A stretch of 64,000 bases of DNA from Sedimentitalea xiamensis (lineage in GTDB: Bacteria; Pseudomonadota; Alphaproteobacteria; Rhodobacterales; Rhodobacteraceae), in NCBI RefSeq assembly GCF_030164465.1, contig NZ_JASNJE010000011.1:1-64000 (forward strand), in the 5' to 3' direction. The translations under genes and the position numbers were made by a program. The notes under the pieces are model-generated. The model searched no databases. It was not told the origin of the DNA and worked only from the letters and a program-made list of their open reading frames with translations. This document shows positions 1 through 8,103 of the stretch, piece after piece (position 1 is the first letter of the stretch; every line of letters starts with the position of its first letter).

Positions 1-136
1 TGAACCGGTGCAGGCCCAGCTTGTCCTCCTCTGCATAGACCGCGACCGTGCGCTTGCCCATCTCATTCGCCGCCCGCATCACGCGAATCGCGATCTCACC
101 ACGGTTCGCTATCAGGATCTTGGAAAATTCGGTCAT
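1..136 (-). CDS. pyc: Pyruvate carboxylase, N-terminal fragment
   Basis: Only the first 45 codons are present; the gene runs off the left edge. The reverse-strand reading begins [18 protein letters not shown] and continues with [20 protein letters not shown], which is the start of a biotin carboxylase domain ([11 protein letters not shown] motif). The wording is closer to pyruvate carboxylase than to the acetyl- or propionyl-CoA carboxylase alpha subunits, so pyc is preferred. The enzyme carboxylates pyruvate to oxaloacetate using biotin and ATP (anaplerosis). The start ATG is at 134-136. The rest of the protein cannot be checked here. Confidence 0.8.
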   Translation of the reverse strand, partial: MTEFSKILIANRGEIAIRVMRAANEMGKRTVAVYAEEDKLGLHRF

Positions 137-171
137 GGGGCCCCTGCGGCTTGAATGCGCTTGCAGCATCT

Positions 172-192
172 CTAGGGGCAATGTTCCCCTAG
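172..192. promoter_or_regulatory. Perfect inverted repeat upstream of pyc
   Basis: CTAGGGG at 172-178 is matched by CCCCTAG at 186-192 with a 7-bp spacer, giving a 21-bp dyad. It lies 36 bp upstream of the pyc start, between pyc and the end of the neighbouring dehydrogenase gene. This position and symmetry fit an operator for a dimeric regulator. A short mRNA hairpin in the leader is the alternative. No regulator is identified. Confidence 0.35.
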
Positions 193-248
193 GTAAACGG
201 GAAGAACCCGCGGAGCGGAAAAAAATCGTGGCGGCGGGGCGCGGCCCG

Positions 249-1397
249 TCAGGCCAGCGAGCGCATGTCGATCGCGTCGGGCAGGGCCGAAAGGTCATGC
301 GCCCCGATCTGGCCCATGTTGGCCTGCATGTCGAGGGCCAGGATCTCGATCAGGTGCGCCGGACCCCGGTCGCCAAGCGCGGCCAGGGCGAAGTGGAAGG
401 CGCGGCCCAACATCACGAAATCCGCCCCGAGTGCCAGGGCGCGCAGGATGTCGAGACCTCCCTCGACCCCGCTGTCGAAGATCAGCGGCAGGCGGGTCGC
501 GGCGCGCAGGCCGGGCAGGGTTTCGATGGTCGCGAGGGTGCCGTCGAACTGACGCCCGGCGTGGTTGGAGACCCAGAGCGCATCGACGCCGATCTCTTCC
601 ATCCCGGCGGCGTCCTCGGAGCGCATCACGCCCTTGACGATGAACGGCCCGTCCCAGTGATCACGCAGCCAGGCCACGTAATCCCGGTCGGGCGAGGTGC
701 GCAGGATATATCCGATATGCGCCGTCGGCGGCAGGTTCTTCCGCGATCCGTCGATATACTTGTCCAGCGTGCGCATCCGGGGCATTCCGGTGCGCGCCAT
801 GCCCATCGCCCAGGCGGGCCGCAGCGCGATCTGCGCCAGCAGCCGGGGCGTCAGCCGGGGCGGCTGGGTCAGGCCGGAGCGGGTCTGGCGTTCGCGCCGC
901 GACGCCATCGGCACATCCACGGTCAGCACCAGCGTCGTGAACCCGGCGGCGCGCGCCCGGTCCAGCAGGTCGCGGCGGATGTCTTCCTTTTTCGGCGGAT
1001 ACATCTGGAACCACGCGTGGTCGCCCAGATGGGGGGCGATGTCCTCGGGATTCCGGCTGGCGACGGTGGAGAGGCAGAACGGCAGGCCGGCCCCGGCGGC
1101 GGCCCGCGCCAGCAGGGGTTCCGCGTTCGGCCAGATCAGCCCGGACATGCCGATCGGAGCCATGCCGAAGGGCATCGGAAAGTCCCGGCCCAGAAAGCGC
1201 GTCGTCAGGTCCGGGTCGATGGGACCGTGCAGGATCGACGGCAGGAAGCCGACCCGGTCCAGCGCCGCGCGGTTGCGGGCCTTGGTGGCTTCGGTCCCGG
1301 TGCCGCTGTCGAGATATTCCCAGACGAATTTCGGCAGCCGTTTCTCGGCGCGCCATTTCAGATCCATGACGCCGGGATATGTGCTGTGCAGGTCCAT
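249..1397 (-). CDS. FMN-dependent alpha-hydroxy acid dehydrogenase (L-lactate dehydrogenase-like)
   Basis: A 382-residue protein of the FMN-dependent 2-hydroxyacid oxidase/dehydrogenase family (TIM barrel), which oxidises L-lactate or related 2-hydroxy acids to 2-oxo acids. Visible family marks are the WFQMYP stretch near residues 129-134, the FMN-contacting K255 in IVKGV, and the active-site segment [10 protein letters not shown] at 277-286 containing the proposed catalytic His279 and Arg282. Most relatives have SNHGGRQLD there, so Ala replaces a Gly. Length is normal for the family. The gene reads in the same direction as pyc, 112 bp upstream of it. L-lactate is the likeliest substrate, but glycolate or mandelate relatives cannot be excluded. 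Confidence 0.85.
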   Translation of the reverse strand: MDLHSTYPGVMDLKWRAEKRLPKFVWEYLDSGTGTEATKARNRAALDRVGFLPSILHGPIDPDLTTRFLGRDFPMPFGMAPIGMSGLIWPNAEPLLARAAAGAGLPFCLSTVASRNPEDIAPHLGDHAWFQMYPPKKEDIRRDLLDRARAAGFTTLVLTVDVPMASRRERQTRSGLTQPPRLTPRLLAQIALRPAWAMGMARTGMPRMRTLDKYIDGSRKNLPPTAHIGYILRTSPDRDYVAWLRDHWDGPFIVKGVMRSEDAAGMEEIGVDALWVSNHAGRQFDGTLATIETLPGLRAATRLPLIFDSGVEGGLDILRALALGADFVMLGRAFHFALAALGDRGPAHLIEILALDMQANMGQIGAHDLSALPDAIDMRSLA

Positions 1398-1512
1398 GCG
1401 TCTTTGTCAGCCGAGCGTGCGGCGGGCGCAAGCCCGTTATCGCGCCGTGCTGGTCCGGAACCGGAAAACATGCTATGGTTGTCTTTTTCAGACAGTTATT
1501 CAGGAGAGAATT

Positions 1513-2313
1513 ATGAGCATCGAATCCGCCATTCGTGTCTGCGCGTCCTCTTCCGTCACCGCGGGCGCGGCCTTTGCGGCCTGGCAGTCCGTCGAGGACA
1601 GGTTGCAGCGGATCGGGATCGACAACGACCGCCGCCGCGCGGCGCTGATCGGCCAATGCGCCCATGAAAGCGCGCGGTTCCGCACCCGGTTCGAGAACCT
1701 GAACTATTCCGCCGCCGGGCTGTGGAAGATCTTTCGCCGCCATTTCTCGTCCGAGGCGGAAACCCACCAGTTCGCCCGCCAGCCGGAAAAGATCGCCAAC
1801 CGGGTCTATCGCAACCGGATGGGCAATGGCGACACCGCGTCGGGCGACGGCTGGCGCTATCGCGGGCGCGGCTATCTGCAACTGACCGGCAAGGACAATT
1901 ACCGCCGCTACGGCGAGCATATCGGCGAGGACCTGGTGAACAACCCGGACCGGGCCGCCGATCCGGATGTGTGCTGGCTGATCGCGGCGGAATATCTGGC
2001 GCGAACGCACCGGTCGGGCAGGAGCCTGCTGGAATGGGCGGATGCGGACGACGTGCTGATGGTGACCAAGGGCATCAACGGCGGCACCCACGGCCTCGCC
2101 GACCGGGAGGTGCAGACCGGCCGGGCCTTTGCCGCGCTGACCGGCGAGGTGAGCACGGCGGAATGGCAGGCGCTGCTGCTGAACGCGGGGTTCAATCCGG
2201 GGCCGATCGACGGGCTGATGGGCGACAAGACCAGGGCGGCGCGGGAGGCGGCGGCGGCGCATTTCGGCGTCCAGGGCGACGCGCTGTTGCAGGTCTTGCG
2301 CGATATCACCTGA
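1513..2313 (+). CDS. GH19-like peptidoglycan hydrolase with C-terminal peptidoglycan-binding domain
   Basis: A 266-residue protein resembling glycoside hydrolase family 19 chitinase/endolysin enzymes. The CAHESARF segment at 49-56 carries the expected first catalytic Glu (E52), and WRYRGRGYLQLTGKDNY at 114-130 is the substrate-cleft motif of this family. Residues 217-250 (LLLNAGFNPGPIDG, then GDKT) look like a peptidoglycan-binding repeat. There is no clear signal peptide, as in many phage endolysins that rely on a holin. The start ATG has AGGAGA six bases upstream. No phage genes flank it, so it may be a domesticated endolysin or a gene-transfer-agent-associated lysin. It is followed by uvrD on the same strand after 84 bp. 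Confidence 0.75.
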   Translation: MSIESAIRVCASSSVTAGAAFAAWQSVEDRLQRIGIDNDRRRAALIGQCAHESARFRTRFENLNYSAAGLWKIFRRHFSSEAETHQFARQPEKIANRVYRNRMGNGDTASGDGWRYRGRGYLQLTGKDNYRRYGEHIGEDLVNNPDRAADPDVCWLIAAEYLARTHRSGRSLLEWADADDVLMVTKGINGGTHGLADREVQTGRAFAALTGEVSTAEWQALLLNAGFNPGPIDGLMGDKTRAAREAAAAHFGVQGDALLQVLRDIT

Positions 2314-2397
2314 TCCGCGGGCCGGTCGCGGGGAAATGCGCGGAACAAGCCGCGAACATCCCTTTTCCTGCGGCCGGGACTGGTCTACATTGCGCCC

Positions 2398-4827
2398 ATG
2401 AGCAGTTTCGACGACATGGACGCCTTCGAAGGCGCGTCGCTGTCCGCGCGCGCGATGGCCGCGCGGCCGCAGCCCTATCTGGACGGTCTGAACCCGGCGC
2501 AGCGCGAGGCGGTCGAGCGTCTGGACGGTCCGGTGCTGATGCTGGCGGGGGCCGGCACCGGCAAGACTAAAGCCTTGATGGCGCGTGTGGCCCATTTGGT
2601 CACTCTTCGCGCAGCACTTCCGAACGAAATCCTGGCAGTGACCTTCACCAACAAGGCTGCGCGTGAAATGGGTGAGCGTCTTAGGAAAACGCCGTTTGAC
2701 CTGCGCGATCCTATAAGATGGATGGGTACCTTCCACGCGATCTGCGTAAAGTTGCTGCGACGGCACGCCGAACTTGCCGGGCTCAAAAGCAACTTCACTA
2801 TCCTCGATACCGACGACCAGTTGCGGCTGCTGAAGCAACTGATCTCGGCGGCGGGGATCGACGACAAGCGCTGGCCGGCGCGGCAGCTGGCGGGGGTGAT
2901 CGACGGCTGGAAGAACCGGGCGCTGACGCCCGACAAGGTGCCCGCCGCCGATGCCGGGGCCTATAACCGCAAGGGTGTGGCGCTTTACGGCCAATACCAG
3001 ACCCGCCTGCGCGACTTGAACGCGGTGGATTTCGGCGACCTGCTCTTGCATATGGTGACGATCTTTCAGGACCATCCGGACGTGCTCGCGCAGTATCGGC
3101 GCTGGTTCCGCTATATCCTCGTGGACGAATACCAGGACACCAATGTGGCGCAGTATCTCTGGCTGCGGCTGCTGGCGGGGGGGCATCGCAACATCTGCTG
3201 CGTCGGCGACGACGACCAGTCGATCTATGGTTGGCGCGGGGCCGAGGTGGGCAACATCCTGCGGTTCGAAAAGGATTTCCCCGGCGCCCATGTGGTGCGG
3301 CTGGAACAGAATTACCGCAGCACGGCGCATATCCTCGCCGCCGCCTCGGGCGTCATTCGCGGCAACGAAAGCCGGCTGGGCAAGGAGTTGTGGACCGCCG
3401 CCGAGGGCGGCGAGAAGGTGCGGCTGATCGGCCACTGGGACGGCGAGGAGGAAGCCCGCTGGATCGGTGAGGAGATCGAGAGCCTGCAACGGGGAACCCG
3501 AGGGCTGCGGCCTTTCAATCTGGATGAAATGGCGATCCTCGTGCGCGCGTCCCACCAGATGCGCGCCTTCGAGGACCGGTTCCTGACCATCGGGCTGCCC
3601 TACCGGGTGATCGGCGGCCCGCGATTCTACGAGCGGATGGAGATCCGCGACGCCATGGCCTATTTCCGCGTCGTCACCAGCCCCGACGACGATCTGGCCT
3701 TCGAACGCATCGTCAACACGCCCAAGCGCGGGCTGGGCGACAAGGCGCAGCAGACCATCCAGACCATTGCGCGCGCCAATGGCGTTTCCCTGCTCGAGGG
3801 CGCGCGGCTGGCGGTGCGGGACGGGCTGATCCGGGGCAGGGGCGGCGCTGCACTGGGCGAACTGGTCGACGGGATCGCGCGCTGGCGCGAGATGACCCGC
3901 GGCCCCCGGATCGTGGTGGAGGATGACGACGCGGTGATCGAGGACGGGGACGGGCCGGTGCGCTCGGTCGAAAGCCCGCCGCCGGTCGGCCATGTGGAAC
4001 TGGCGCAGGTCATACTGGACGAAAGCGGCTATACGGCAATGTGGCAGAACGACAAGACGCCCGAGGCGCCGGGGCGGCTTGAGAACCTCAAGGAACTGGT
4101 CAAGGCGCTGGAGCAGTTCGAGAACCTGCAGGGATTCCTCGAACATGTCAGCCTGATCATGGACAACGAGCAGGAGGGCGGGGACGAGAAGGTCAGCATC
4201 ATGACCCTGCACGCGGCCAAGGGGCTGGAGTTCCCCGCGGTGTTCCTGCCGGGCTGGGAGGACGGGCTGTTCCCGTCCCAGCGCAGCATGGATGAAAGCG
4301 GGGTCAAGGGGCTCGAGGAAGAACGCCGCCTCGCCTATGTGGGGATCACGCGGGCCGAGGAAATCTGCACGATTTCCTTTGCCGGCAACCGGCGGGTCTT
4401 TGGCCAGTGGCAGTCGCAGATGCCGTCGCGCTTCATCGACGAACTTCCGGCGGAAAACGTCGAGGTGCTGACTCCGCCGGGGCTCTATGGCGGCGGCTAC
4501 GGCGCGGCGGCCCCGGTGGCCACGCCGCGAACCGACCTGGCGGCCCGCGCCGCCCGCGCCGACGGGTACGATTCACCGGGCTGGAAACGCCTTCAGGCCC
4601 GCGCCGGGCAGCGCGGGTTGTCGCAGCCCGGCGAAGCCCGCAACATGGTGATCGACATGAACGCGGTGAGCAGTTTCACCCTCGGGGAACGGGTGTTCCA
4701 CCAGAAATTCGGCTATGGCGCGGTGATCGGCATCGAGGGCGACAAGCTGGAGATCGATTTCGAGAAGGCCGGCACCAAGAAGGTCGTGTCCCGTTTCGTG
4801 TCGGCGAGCGACGATATCCCGTTCTGA
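2398..4827 (+). CDS. uvrD: UvrD/PcrA-type ATP-dependent DNA helicase
   Basis: An 809-residue superfamily 1A 3'-5' helicase. Walker A is GAGTGKT at 51-57, the Walker B/DEAD-like motif is VDEYQDTN near 242-249, QNYRST (motif IV) follows near 303, and TLHAAKGLEF (motif V) near 603. It unwinds DNA in nucleotide excision and mismatch repair and clears proteins from DNA. The C-terminal end (GERVFHQKFGYGAVIGIEGDKLEI) is the UvrD/PcrA tail. Codons 57-144 are visibly less GC-biased than the rest (see findings), although the protein motifs stay intact. The stop is 13 bp from the end of the convergent cardiolipin synthase gene. uvrD versus pcrA is a naming choice; the family call is firm. Confidence 0.93.
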   Translation: MSSFDDMDAFEGASLSARAMAARPQPYLDGLNPAQREAVERLDGPVLMLAGAGTGKTKALMARVAHLVTLRAALPNEILAVTFTNKAAREMGERLRKTPFDLRDPIRWMGTFHAICVKLLRRHAELAGLKSNFTILDTDDQLRLLKQLISAAGIDDKRWPARQLAGVIDGWKNRALTPDKVPAADAGAYNRKGVALYGQYQTRLRDLNAVDFGDLLLHMVTIFQDHPDVLAQYRRWFRYILVDEYQDTNVAQYLWLRLLAGGHRNICCVGDDDQSIYGWRGAEVGNILRFEKDFPGAHVVRLEQNYRSTAHILAAASGVIRGNESRLGKELWTAAEGGEKVRLIGHWDGEEEARWIGEEIESLQRGTRGLRPFNLDEMAILVRASHQMRAFEDRFLTIGLPYRVIGGPRFYERMEIRDAMAYFRVVTSPDDDLAFERIVNTPKRGLGDKAQQTIQTIARANGVSLLEGARLAVRDGLIRGRGGAALGELVDGIARWREMTRGPRIVVEDDDAVIEDGDGPVRSVESPPPVGHVELAQVILDESGYTAMWQNDKTPEAPGRLENLKELVKALEQFENLQGFLEHVSLIMDNEQEGGDEKVSIMTLHAAKGLEFPAVFLPGWEDGLFPSQRSMDESGVKGLEEERRLAYVGITRAEEICTISFAGNRRVFGQWQSQMPSRFIDELPAENVEVLTPPGLYGGGYGAAAPVATPRTDLAARAARADGYDSPGWKRLQARAGQRGLSQPGEARNMVIDMNAVSSFTLGERVFHQKFGYGAVIGIEGDKLEIDFEKAGTKKVVSRFVSASDDIPF
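2568..2830 (+). other. AT-richer codon-usage patch inside uvrD
   Basis: Between the Walker A codons and about codon 144, third positions change character. Codons rare in the surrounding gene (act, ttg, agg, ata, aga, gta) appear together, then normal GC-rich usage resumes. The reading frame is unbroken and the encoded helicase motifs look sensible. Boundaries are by eye and approximate. Confidence 0.5.
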
Positions 4828-4840
4828 TCCGCGCCCGGCG

Positions 4841-6268
4841 TCAGAGGATCGGGCCGATCGTGGCGACCGCGTTGTTCCACATGCGCCGGTGGATTGGCCA
4901 GGCGTTCACCTCGTCGATGCGGACACGCGATGACTGGCCGATGTAGTCGTCCTGCCGCGCCATGATCTGACGCGTCAGATCCGCGTCGCAGAGCAGCAGG
5001 TTGCTTTCGTAGTTGAGGTCGAAACTGCGCAGGTCGAGATTGGACGAGCCGACGAAACTGATCAGCCCGTCGATGGTCATGGTCTTGGCATGCAGCAGCC
5101 CGCCTTCGAATTCGTGGATCGCGACCCCCGCCGCCAGCAGCCGCCGGTAGGAGGAGCGGCTTGCCGCCGCGACGATCTTGGAATCATTGACCCGCGGCAG
5201 GACCATGACGACATCGACACCCCGGTAGGCGGCGGCGCAGATCGATTCGACCACGATGGCGTCGGGTACGAAATACGGGGTGGTGATGGTGACGCTGCGT
5301 TCGGCTGAATTCATCAGGGCGGAAAACAGGTGCGGCGTCGCCAGCCGCCGTTCGGTGGGACCGTCGCCCATGATCTGCGCCACGATTCCGGGTTTCTGCG
5401 GTTCGGCATGGACCGGGAAGTCCTGCAGCGTTCCGCCGCAATGGGCGATCCAGTCGCTGGCGAACAGGAGCTGGTTCTGCGCCACCACCGGCCCGGTGAC
5501 GCGCAGCATGATGTCGATCCACGGGCCGTATTTTTCCTTGACCCGGAATTCCGGGTCGGCGCAGTTCTGGCTGCCGCAATAGGTGATTTCGCCGTCGACG
5601 ATGGTGATCTTGCGGTGATTGCGCAGGTCGATGCGGCTTTTCAGCACCGTCATCACCGGGTTGCCGATGGGCAGCGCCACCGCGACCCGGACGCCGGCGG
5701 CCTCCATCTCCTTCCAGAGCGGCGAGCGGACGAATTTGCGCGAGCCCAGCCCGTCGGCCATGACGCGGCAGGTCACGCCGCGCTGCGCCGCCCGGATCAG
5801 CGCCCGTGCGGTGTTGGTGCCGGTCTCGTCGTCCAGCCAGATGTAATAGAGCACGTTCACGTGATGGCGCGCGGCGTCGATGTCGGCGATCAGCCGGGCG
5901 CGGGCGCTGGCGGCGTCGGGCATCAGTTCCACCGCGTTGCCGGGCAGGGCCGGAAAGCCGTTGATCGATTCGCTGTAGGCAAAGGCCGACCGGTATCGTT
6001 CGGGCACCGCCGGCAGCGCGTCGGGGACGGCCGGGACGAGGTCCTGCTTGTGGCTCTGGATCTGCCGGGCGACGGCGGCGATGCGGCCGCTGGCGGAATA
6101 GCCGAGGTTGGCTTCGCCGAAGAGGAAATAGATGATGACGCCGGAATAGGGCAGCAGGCCGATGACCACGATCCAGGCCAGACGGCTGGTGGCGGCGAGT
6201 TCGTCGCGCAGCAGCACCCGGACCATCAGTCCGAGAACGATCAGGATATGTATCGCCAGCAGGATCAT
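4841..6268 (-). CDS. cls: Cardiolipin synthase (phospholipase D family)
   Basis: A 475-residue membrane phospholipase D-type cardiolipin synthase, joining two phosphatidylglycerol molecules into cardiolipin at the inner membrane. Two N-terminal hydrophobic segments (about residues 1-18 and 30-51) are followed by two PLD catalytic motifs, HRKITIVDG near 218 and HAKTMTIDG near 393, each HxKxxxxD. The frame stays open 38 codons further upstream, but the ATG at 6266-6268 puts the hydrophobic segment at the N-terminus and gives the usual length; GGAGG lies about 14 bases before it. The gene is downstream of the DUF1127 gene and its small RNAs on the same strand, so it could receive read-through from that stress promoter. 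Confidence 0.9.
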   Translation of the reverse strand: MILLAIHILIVLGLMVRVLLRDELAATSRLAWIVVIGLLPYSGVIIYFLFGEANLGYSASGRIAAVARQIQSHKQDLVPAVPDALPAVPERYRSAFAYSESINGFPALPGNAVELMPDAASARARLIADIDAARHHVNVLYYIWLDDETGTNTARALIRAAQRGVTCRVMADGLGSRKFVRSPLWKEMEAAGVRVAVALPIGNPVMTVLKSRIDLRNHRKITIVDGEITYCGSQNCADPEFRVKEKYGPWIDIMLRVTGPVVAQNQLLFASDWIAHCGGTLQDFPVHAEPQKPGIVAQIMGDGPTERRLATPHLFSALMNSAERSVTITTPYFVPDAIVVESICAAAYRGVDVVMVLPRVNDSKIVAAASRSSYRRLLAAGVAIHEFEGGLLHAKTMTIDGLISFVGSSNLDLRSFDLNYESNLLLCDADLTRQIMARQDDYIGQSSRVRIDEVNAWPIHRRMWNNAVATIGPIL

Positions 6269-6371
6269 CTGGTTCGCTTGCGCCTCCGGCCGCGGGCCCG
6301 TTCCGCGCAGCAAAGACCATTTGGCGATTGCAGGCAACAGCCGGAACGGTTGCGTCGGAGGAGGGACGGAA

Positions 6372-6447
6372 AACGGCGACACCAGGGAGGAGGAGAGGTG
6401 TCGCCGTTCTCTTCAAACACCGGGCGCAGGGAGGAGGAGAGCGCCCG
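6372..6447 (-). ncRNA. Cuckoo/CcsR-family small RNA, distal unit (two hairpins)
   Basis: Two perfect hairpins whose 13-nt loops are identical. One has a 12-bp stem at 6372-6383/6397-6408 with its loop at 6384-6396; the other has a 7-bp stem at 6421-6427/6441-6447 with its loop at 6428-6440. Read on the minus strand, each loop is TCTCCTCCTCCCT, an exposed anti-Shine-Dalgarno-like CCUCCUCCC motif. This two-hairpin form and its place downstream of a DUF1127 gene match the Cuckoo RNA family (CcsR RNAs of Rhodobacter sphaeroides). The promoter-distal hairpin is followed on the minus strand by four Ts, so it may also act as the terminator. Confidence 0.8.
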
Positions 6448-6459
6448 ATGCATCCGAAC

Positions 6460-6475
6460 CCGGTCCTTGGACCGG
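6460..6475. repeat. Short perfect palindrome between the two small-RNA units
   Basis: CCGGTCC at 6460-6466 and GGACCGG at 6469-6475 form a 16-bp palindrome in the 37-nt linker between the two Cuckoo units. It could be a processing signal separating the two RNAs from a shared precursor, or simply a stem in the linker. Its role is inferred from position only. Confidence 0.35.
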
Positions 6476-6484
6476 TATAAAAGG

Positions 6485-6557
6485 GCGGCGACATCAGGGA
6501 GGAGGAGAGATGTCGCCGCTAGGACAGGCCATCCAGGGAGGAGGAGAGGAGGACCTG
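6485..6557 (-). ncRNA. Cuckoo/CcsR-family small RNA, proximal unit (two hairpins)
   Basis: Two hairpins separated by 5 nt, each presenting the same 13-nt loop as the distal unit. The first stem is 11 bp and perfect (6485-6495/6509-6519, loop 6496-6508). The second is 10 bp with one mismatch and one G-U pair (6525-6534/6548-6557, loop 6535-6547). Stem sequences differ between copies while loops are invariant, which is what selection on an exposed CCUCCUCCC loop would leave. It begins 28 nt after the stop of the DUF1127 gene on the minus strand, so co-transcription and processing from that mRNA are likely. Confidence 0.8.
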
Positions 6558-6585
6558 ATCTTGTCTGTGTCGTGCGCTGAGCCGG

Positions 6586-6795
6586 TCAGCAGATGTCGTA
6601 TGCGGCCTGGTAGGCAACGCGTGGCAGCATGGTCGGGGTCAGCCCCAGATCGGCAAGCTGGCACGGGTCCAGTTCCGAAAGTTCCTTCAACGTCTTCCGA
6701 TACAGCCGATGGCGGGCGAACCGGGATTTCACCTCGGCCAGCCAGCCGCCGGACAGCGGGCGGTCGTTCGTGCCGGCGAGGCTGTAACTGGCCAT
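6586..6795 (-). CDS. DUF1127 small protein (CcaF1-like)
   Basis: A 69-residue protein with a C-terminal DUF1127 helix pair: the arginine-rich RHRLYRKTLKEL stretch followed by LDPCQLADLGLTP. DUF1127 proteins of this size occur widely in Alphaproteobacteria; the R. sphaeroides homologue CcaF1 is an RNA-binding protein that influences maturation of the CcsR RNAs encoded just after it. The same order is seen here, with the two small-RNA units starting 28 nt past the stop. In R. sphaeroides this locus is under the heat-shock sigma factors RpoHI/RpoHII; similar control here is inferred, not shown. Confidence 0.8.
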   Translation of the reverse strand: MASYSLAGTNDRPLSGGWLAEVKSRFARHRLYRKTLKELSELDPCQLADLGLTPTMLPRVAYQAAYDIC

Positions 6796-6850
6796 AATCG
6801 TTAACCTTCGTGTTTTCCTGCGGCGCCTGTTAGCGCCCTAACTTGTCTCT

Positions 6851-6878
6851 AAGATAGCCGAATGCTGCAGTTGCACAA
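6851..6878 (-). promoter_or_regulatory. Candidate promoter of the DUF1127-small RNA operon
   Basis: On the minus strand TTGTGC (plus 6873-6878) and TATCTT (plus 6851-6856) are separated by 16 bp and lie 56 bp upstream of the DUF1127 start. They fit a sigma-70/sigma-32-type promoter. Which sigma factor uses it cannot be decided by eye. Confidence 0.4.
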
Positions 6879-7032
6879 TAGGGTGGGGAAACAATGCTGC
6901 CATGCAGCATCCGCATGGGTGAAATGGCGTTTTTTCGGGCGAACGGGCAAAAACAGGGCGGGGGCCGGTCGCCATTTGCGCGGCCTTGCCTTAGGACGCT
7001 GCGTAAAGCGGCGGGATGCGAAGGAGAACGGC

Positions 7033-8103
7033 ATGGGCGTGACACGGGAACAGATCGAAACCTGCCTTCAGCGGCTCGTCCTGCCGGATGGCGGCGACCT
7101 CGTGGGGCGGGACATGATTCGCGCGCTGTCGGTCGAGAACGGCGCGGTGCGCTTCGTGATCGAGGCTCCGTCGCCCGCGATCGCGCAGCAGATGGAGCCG
7201 CTGCGCCGCGCCGCCGAGGCCGCGGTGGCGGCGCTGGACGGGGTGACATCGGTCAGCGTGGCGCTGACCGCCCATGGCCCGGCGGCGAAACCGGCGGCGC
7301 CGGGCCTGAAGATCGGCGGCCATCCGAAACCGCAGGACGGGCCGGTGCGCCCCGGCGGGGTCGACCGCATCCTCGCCATCGCTTCCGGCAAGGGCGGGGT
7401 CGGCAAATCCACCGTGGCGTCGAACCTGGCCGTGGCCCTGGCGCGGGCCGGGCGCAGGGTGGGGCTGCTGGACGCCGACATATACGGACCCAGCCAGCCG
7501 CGGATGATGGGCGTCTCCGGGCGGCCGGAATCGCCGGACGGCAAGACGATCATCCCGCTGCACGCCCATGGCGTGACCCTGATGTCGATCGGCTTCATGG
7601 TCGAGGAAGGCAAGGCGGTGGTCTGGCGCGGCCCGATGCTGATGGGGGCGTTGCAGCAGATGCTGGGGCAGGTCGACTGGGGCCGGCTCGACGTGCTGAT
7701 CGTCGACCTGCCGCCGGGCACCGGGGACGTGCAGCTGACGCTTTGCACCAAGTCGCAGCTGACCGGGGCCATCGTCGTCAGCACGCCGCAGGACGTGGCG
7801 CTGATCGACGCGCGCAAGGCGCTGGACATGTTCGCGACGCTGAAGACCCCGGTGCTGGGGCTGATCGAGAACATGTCGATGTTCGTCTGCCCCGATTGCG
7901 GGAGCAGCCACCGCATCTTCGGGCAGGGCGGGGTGGCCGCCGAGGCAGACCGGCTGGGGGTTCCGCTTCTGGGCACGCTTCCGATCGACCTCGATACCCG
8001 GATCGCCGGGGATGAAGGCACCCCGGTCGCGGCGGGGGATGGGCCGATGGCGCAATCCTATGCGCAGATCGCGGACCGGCTGATCCGGGGCGGGGTGGCC
8101 TGA
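7033..8103 (+). CDS. apbC: Iron-sulfur cluster carrier ATPase Mrp/ApbC
   Basis: A 356-residue P-loop protein of the Mrp/Nbp35 family that carries and delivers [4Fe-4S] clusters to apo-proteins in the cytoplasm. An N-terminal DUF59 (MIP18-like) domain covers about residues 5-80. The deviant Walker [11 protein letters not shown] is at 118-127 and DLPPGTGD at 225-232. The cluster-bridging CPDC pair is at 286-289. The ATG at 7033 is preceded by AAGGAG at the right spacing, so the longer open frame upstream is not used. It reads away from the DUF1127 gene with 237 bp between the two starts. Confidence 0.93.
   Translation: MGVTREQIETCLQRLVLPDGGDLVGRDMIRALSVENGAVRFVIEAPSPAIAQQMEPLRRAAEAAVAALDGVTSVSVALTAHGPAAKPAAPGLKIGGHPKPQDGPVRPGGVDRILAIASGKGGVGKSTVASNLAVALARAGRRVGLLDADIYGPSQPRMMGVSGRPESPDGKTIIPLHAHGVTLMSIGFMVEEGKAVVWRGPMLMGALQQMLGQVDWGRLDVLIVDLPPGTGDVQLTLCTKSQLTGAIVVSTPQDVALIDARKALDMFATLKTPVLGLIENMSMFVCPDCGSSHRIFGQGGVAAEADRLGVPLLGTLPIDLDTRIAGDEGTPVAAGDGPMAQSYAQIADRLIRGGVA

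Noticed and set aside
277-852. Loss of function of the FMN dehydrogenase because of Ala in SNHAGRQ
   Set aside because: The catalytic His and Arg are kept and the rest of the barrel is intact; a conservative change.
661-4212. A 1183-codon open frame on the minus strand across lldD-like, GH19 and uvrD
   Set aside because: It is antisense to well-supported genes, is Arg/Pro/His-rich without domain motifs, and crosses gene borders; a GC-rich frame shadow.
6360-6560. CRISPR-like array from the repeated AGGGAGGAGGAGA motif
   Set aside because: The repeats are only 13 nt, spacing is uneven, and each is the loop of a hairpin; the Cuckoo RNA explanation fits better.
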